From the NCBI GenBank assembly GCA_900316055.1, contig ONBK01000005.1:1-64000 (forward strand): a stretch of 64,000 nucleotides of DNA, written 5' to 3'. The notes below the pieces were generated by a model that worked only from the letters and a program-made list of their open reading frames with translations, was not told the DNA's origin and searched no databases. The translations under genes and the position numbers were made by a program. The DNA comes from an uncultured Bacteroidales bacterium (lineage in GTDB: Bacteria > Bacteroidota > Bacteroidia > Bacteroidales > P3). Shown here in pieces: positions 61,658 through 64,000 of the stretch (within the stretch, counting starts at the first letter, position 1; each line of letters opens with the position of its first letter).

Positions 61658-62434
61658 CTATCCATTTATCAATATCTGTTCCAGTGCGACGAGGTCTTGG
61701 GGGGTGGTGACCTTGAGATTGCGGTCACTGCCTTCCACCACCGCTATCTTGGTGCCAGGCATGTATTTGCGCACGACGCCGCAGTCGTCGGTGGCTTGGA
61801 ACTGGGGGTCCTGCAAGGCACGTTGGTAGGCGTCGCGAATCAAAGGCAGACGAAAAGCTTGCGGGGTCTGCGCCCGCCACATCAGCTTGCGCTCCGGTAT
61901 CCTTGCCACAAATCGCGGCATTATGAATTCTTCATTCTCCATTCCCCATTCTCCATTCAAATCCGGATGCACCTCCCACACAGTATCGGTGCTGGGCACC
62001 GCCACTCCCACGGCTTCATGATGCTGTAAACCCGCCACTACCCTATCCACTATCTCTGTCGACACCCACGGCCGTGCGGCATCATGTAACAGCAGATTCG
62101 TATCGTCCGGCTCGTCGATATAGGCCATGATGGCGTTGAGGCTCGACATATATCGCTCCGATCCGCCGTCGATTATCTTCCCCAACTTTTCCCATTGCGC
62201 CGCGGCAGCAATCTCTTCCATGCGGCTGCGCCAGTCGGGATGTACCACCACTGCCACCTCGTCGATGGCAGAATGATTATTAAAAGTCTCGATGGAATGC
62301 TCTATCACAGTGCGTCCGGCAAGTGCAAGAAACTGCTTGGGCAACAAAGCAGAGCGCGACCCTGTGGAGCGAATTGCTTTGTTGTACATACGGCTGCCAG
62401 TACCCCCTGCCAAAACCACTGCAATATTCCTCAT
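61658..62434 (-). CDS. IspD/TarI-type cytidylyltransferase
   Basis: A 258-residue nucleotidyltransferase: IAVVLAGGTGSRM, LLPKQFLALAGRTVIEHSIE, GSERYMSSLNAI, LLHDAARPWVSTEIVD and ATDDCGVVRKYMPGTKIAVV. It could be 2-C-methyl-erythritol-4-phosphate cytidylyltransferase (IspD) or a ribitol-5-phosphate one (TarI), as the sequences are close; the position beside LicD favours a glycan role, the housekeeping role is equally possible. Two insertions disturb it: 14 residues between GSRM and PKQF encoded by a 43-bp palindrome-ended segment (62342-62384), and GEWGMENEEF from a short repeat (61921-61961). Its 3' end is the source or match of the cassette repeats. Confidence 0.82.
   Translation of the reverse strand: MRNIAVVLAGGTGSRMYNKAIRSTGSRSALLPKQFLALAGRTVIEHSIETFNNHSAIDEVAVVVHPDWRSRMEEIAAAAQWEKLGKIIDGGSERYMSSLNAIMAYIDEPDDTNLLLHDAARPWVSTEIVDRVVAGLQHHEAVGVAVPSTDTVWEVHPDLNGEWGMENEEFIMPRFVARIPERKLMWRAQTPQAFRLPLIRDAYQRALQDPQFQATDDCGVVRKYMPGTKIAVVEGSDRNLKVTTPQDLVALEQILING
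61921..61961 (-). repeat. Short ATTCTCCATTCCCC-type repeat inside the cytidylyltransferase gene
   Basis: TTCTTCATTCTCCATTCCCC and following: about four 8-nt units, in frame, coding GEWGMENEEF on the minus strand. Confidence 0.65.
62342..62384. repeat. 43-bp palindrome-ended insertion inside a conserved nucleotide-binding motif
   Basis: CAACAAAGCA (62342-62351) and TGCTTTGTTG (62375-62384) are perfect 10-bp inverted arms around a 23-nt GC-rich core. The insert adds 14 residues (in frame) to the GxGxRM-PKQF loop of the cytidylyltransferase. Confidence 0.7.
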
Positions 62435-62456
62435 ATTTATATATATTATTTCGACG

Positions 62457-62489
62457 GCAAAAATACACTTTTTTTTTCACCCGTCAAAA
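62457..62489 (-). promoter_or_regulatory. Promoter of the cytidylyltransferase gene / glycan cluster
   Basis: Minus strand -33 TTTTG (62485-62489), 19-nt spacer, -7 TATTTTTGC (62457-62465). Leader of about 20 nt before the ATG at 62434. Confidence 0.85.
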
Positions 62490-62540
62490 TAAATTATATA
62501 AAAGTACGTTACTCAACTATATAAAAAGGGATACAACTAC

Positions 62541-63575
62541 ATGAAAAGAACAATCCTACTCCTCGCCGCCGCACTTATGCTGACCGCCACGTCGGCTGTG
62601 GCGCAGAACAAAATCGACAACCAAGGACGCCGTCAAGGCCACTGGATTCGTACCGATAAGGACGGTTCCAAAATCTATGAAGGCGAATTCGTTGACGGCC
62701 TCGAGACCGGCACCTTCACCTACTTCTACCACGATGGCAGCGTCCGCATCCGCAATACCTACACCGAACCAGGAAAACGTTGTCTCCACGAGGCCTATGA
62801 CGAACAGGGTCACCTCCTTGCCCGCGGGGAATACAACCAACGCAACCGTCACGGGCTATGGAAATTCTACGCCGAAGACGGCCGACTTGTGAAAGAGACC
62901 TCTTACAATATGGGCATCAAAGACGGCATCAATGTCATCTACGAGCGTAACGGCGACACCGCCGAAGTGTCCCACTGGCTTAACAACCACCGCCACGGTC
63001 GCTGGTGGAAACGTATCGGCAAGAATGGTTTCATCACCGGCAACTATGTCAACGGCGGTCTTGAGGGCCGACTCGTCGAATACAACAACGACAACCAACT
63101 CGTCCGCGAAGGCTGGTACGAGGGCGGCCTCAAGCACGGTGACTACAAATACTTCGAAGACAACACCCTCACCGTCAAGGAACGCTGGCATCACGGCAAC
63201 ATGAACGACCGCGAGATTCTCCTCCGCCTCGCCACCGGCGACCAGTTTGTCTCCATCTACGACATCGCCTGCATGGCAGCACAAGGCAAGGGTAAAACCA
63301 TCGTACTCCTCAAAGACAACACACGCCTCGTGGCCAACGAGAGCAACGAACAGGTCTTCAACCGCGCCGGCGACGAACTCTTCGCCCTCGCCAACCGCAA
63401 GAGCCGCATCTCCGTGGCCCGCAAATGCATCCAAGGTATCGGCAAAGACAAAGAAGGCCGCGAGATTCTCCTCCTTGAGCCACAGCCCGACTTTGCCATC
63501 TTCCCCGACGAAGATGCTCTCAAGATGGTCCACGCACTGCAATACGACGAACACTCTCCCTTGATTGATAATTAA
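62541..63575 (+). CDS. YwqK/MORN-repeat exported protein
   Basis: A 344-residue protein with signal peptide (ending TSAVAQ, about residue 22). It has at least seven MORN/YwqK-type repeats: GRRQGHWIRTDKDGSKIYEG, GLETGTFTYFYHDGSVR, RNRHGLWKFYAEDGRLVKE, GIKDGINVIYERNGD, NHRHGRWWKRIGKNG, GLEGRLVEYNNDNQLV and GLKHGDYKYFEDNTL. The last 100 residues are a separate domain (KTIVLLKDNTRLVANE, SRISVARKCIQGIGKDKEGR). Although called antitoxins in databases, such proteins in Bacteroidetes are mostly exported and of unknown role. No toxin gene is adjacent. Confidence 0.8.
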   Translation: MKRTILLLAAALMLTATSAVAQNKIDNQGRRQGHWIRTDKDGSKIYEGEFVDGLETGTFTYFYHDGSVRIRNTYTEPGKRCLHEAYDEQGHLLARGEYNQRNRHGLWKFYAEDGRLVKETSYNMGIKDGINVIYERNGDTAEVSHWLNNHRHGRWWKRIGKNGFITGNYVNGGLEGRLVEYNNDNQLVREGWYEGGLKHGDYKYFEDNTLTVKERWHHGNMNDREILLRLATGDQFVSIYDIACMAAQGKGKTIVLLKDNTRLVANESNEQVFNRAGDELFALANRKSRISVARKCIQGIGKDKEGREILLLEPQPDFAIFPDEDALKMVHALQYDEHSPLIDN

Positions 63576-63645
63576 TAAAACAACATCCTATAGTTCCCGA
63601 AGGGAGCGCTCTCTCAATAACCCCAGATGGAAGTCCGGGGAAATA

Positions 63646-63685
63646 GAAAAAAAAAGAAACGCCCCGCAAGACAGCAGGGCGTTTC
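63646..63685 (-). terminator. Intrinsic terminator, minus strand
   Basis: GAAACGCCC (63656-63664) and GGGCGTTTC (63677-63685) make a 9-bp stem. Only on the minus strand does a T-run follow (TTTTTTTTTC), so it works leftwards, away from mtaB. Confidence 0.8.
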
Positions 63686-63783
63686 CTCCATTAAACACTA
63701 TTACAAAATCCAAAATTTAGAAGGTATTTTGAAACCTTTATCTTTAAAATTCAACTAATTACAACTATTCTCCTCTCAAATTG
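63650..63783 (-). ncRNA. Candidate small RNA, about 130 nt, minus strand
   Basis: Between the YwqK gene and mtaB, a strong minus-strand promoter (63789-63821) faces into a gene-free stretch that ends in a minus-oriented intrinsic terminator (63646-63685). No minus-strand coding frame of note lies between, and the plus-strand gene before it ends at 63575. A short hairpin (AAGGT, ACCTT) occurs near 63721-63740. The promoter matches the rRNA promoter closely, as expected for an abundant stable RNA. Expression is not shown. Confidence 0.55.
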
Positions 63784-63788
63784 ACGGT

Positions 63789-63821
63789 GCAAAGATACAA
63801 CCTTTTCTGAAACTGACAAAA
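63789..63821 (-). promoter_or_regulatory. rRNA-like promoter, minus strand
   Basis: -33 TTTTG (63817-63821), 19-nt spacer, -7 TATCTTTGC (63789-63797). The stretch AGAAAAGGTTGTATCTTTGC resembles the rRNA promoter's AGAAAAAGGTTGTACTTTTG. It points away from mtaB. Confidence 0.8.
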
Positions 63822-63830
63822 AAAACATCC

Positions 63831-64000
63831 ATGAAAATTGCTGCGCATACCCTAGGTTGCAAACTGAACTACGCCGAGACTTCCGACCTCTTGCGGCAAC
63901 TCGGCGAAGAGGGAAACACCATTGTTGAATGGGGCAGCGTGGCCGACCTCTATATCGTCAACACATGCACCGTCACCGCGGTGGCCGAGAAGAAATGCCG
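63831..64000 (+). CDS. mtaB: tRNA t6A37 methylthiotransferase MtaB, N-terminal part
   Basis: First 56 codons only; the gene runs off the right edge. It begins MKIAAHTLGCKLNYAETSDL with the first UPF0004 cysteine in HTLGCKLNYAE and the second in YIVNTCTVTAVAEKKC. MtaB adds the methylthio group to t6A37, completing the modification begun by TsaD (also in this window). The start at 63831 is the only ATG before the HTLGC motif; its own promoter is not obvious. Confidence 0.9.
   Translation, partial: MKIAAHTLGCKLNYAETSDLLRQLGEEGNTIVEWGSVADLYIVNTCTVTAVAEKKC

Noticed and set aside
62541..63575. Toxin-antitoxin system suggested by the YwqK 'antitoxin' label
   Set aside because: The protein has a signal peptide and MORN-type repeats, and no toxin gene is adjacent.

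Overview
This window is chromosomal DNA of a Bacteroidota bacterium, most likely order Bacteroidales. The evidence is a 16S rRNA 5' end of Bacteroidetes type, the phylum's own promoter form (TTTTG, about 19 nt, TAnnTTTGC) at many gene starts, a PorP/SprF plus PD40-OmpA pair of type IX secretion type, GH92 and GH20 lipoproteins, a KDO-synthesis operon, many SPII lipoproteins and an almost complete lack of strong Shine-Dalgarno sites. The species cannot be named from the sequence, and no mobilisation, phage or CRISPR genes are visible.

Layout. 0-0.6 kb: 5' end, leader and promoter of an rRNA operon (minus strand). 0.6-16.3 kb: TamB, a phosphodiester glycosidase, a small Cys-rich lipoprotein, GH92 mannosidase with a ROK sugar kinase, TsaD, the PorP/OmpA pair and an ECF sigma / membrane protein / barrel operon. 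16.5-19.7 kb: a minus-strand operon of DHODH-like protein, four-helix-bundle protein, KdsA and an exonuclease. 20-29 kb: TPR anchor protein, ElbB, methionine/cystathionine gamma-lyase, WG-repeat protein, dihydroorotase, two barrels and an ADP-forming acyl-CoA synthetase. 29.1-32.6 kb: a gene-free stretch with a strong promoter, a rod-shaped RNA fold and an intrinsic terminator, followed by PqqD-like protein, a 33-residue membrane microprotein, a barrel, a leader-peptide-like small protein and a fimbrillin-like lipoprotein. 32.6-40.5 kb: flippase, degenerate GH20, HydE, another radical SAM protein and PepD. 40.5-48.8 kb: a long minus-strand run with a helical-repeat protein, a PurF-like protein lacking its cysteine, a DoxX/thioredoxin protein, two small lipoproteins and FtsK. 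49-53.5 kb: PgpH-type c-di-AMP phosphodiesterase and YfhO. 53.5-62.4 kb: a surface-glycan phospho-modification cluster (mutase-like flavoprotein, GT2, LicD, octopine-dehydrogenase-like enzyme, cytidylyltransferase-aminotransferase fusion, IspD/TarI-type cytidylyltransferase) interrupted by a BRO-domain gene and a fic gene. 62.5-64 kb: a MORN/YwqK protein, a candidate minus-strand sRNA and the start of MtaB.

Points that stand out: (1) a roughly 235-nt rod-shaped RNA at 29.46-29.70 kb with an rRNA-like promoter and a terminator that competes with the rod; (2) two accessory genes (BRO and fic) each bracketed by copies of the 3' end of the IspD/TarI gene, which looks like cassette insertion at a gene terminus; (3) a family of four small lipoproteins with a conserved five-cysteine pattern; (4) short-period repeats (heptamer TGGAAAG and others) placed in frame inside many genes, twice as inverted pairs around a gene start; (5) enzymes with altered catalytic residues (GH20 Asp, PurF Cys). 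All functional statements come from reading motifs by eye; no database search was possible.
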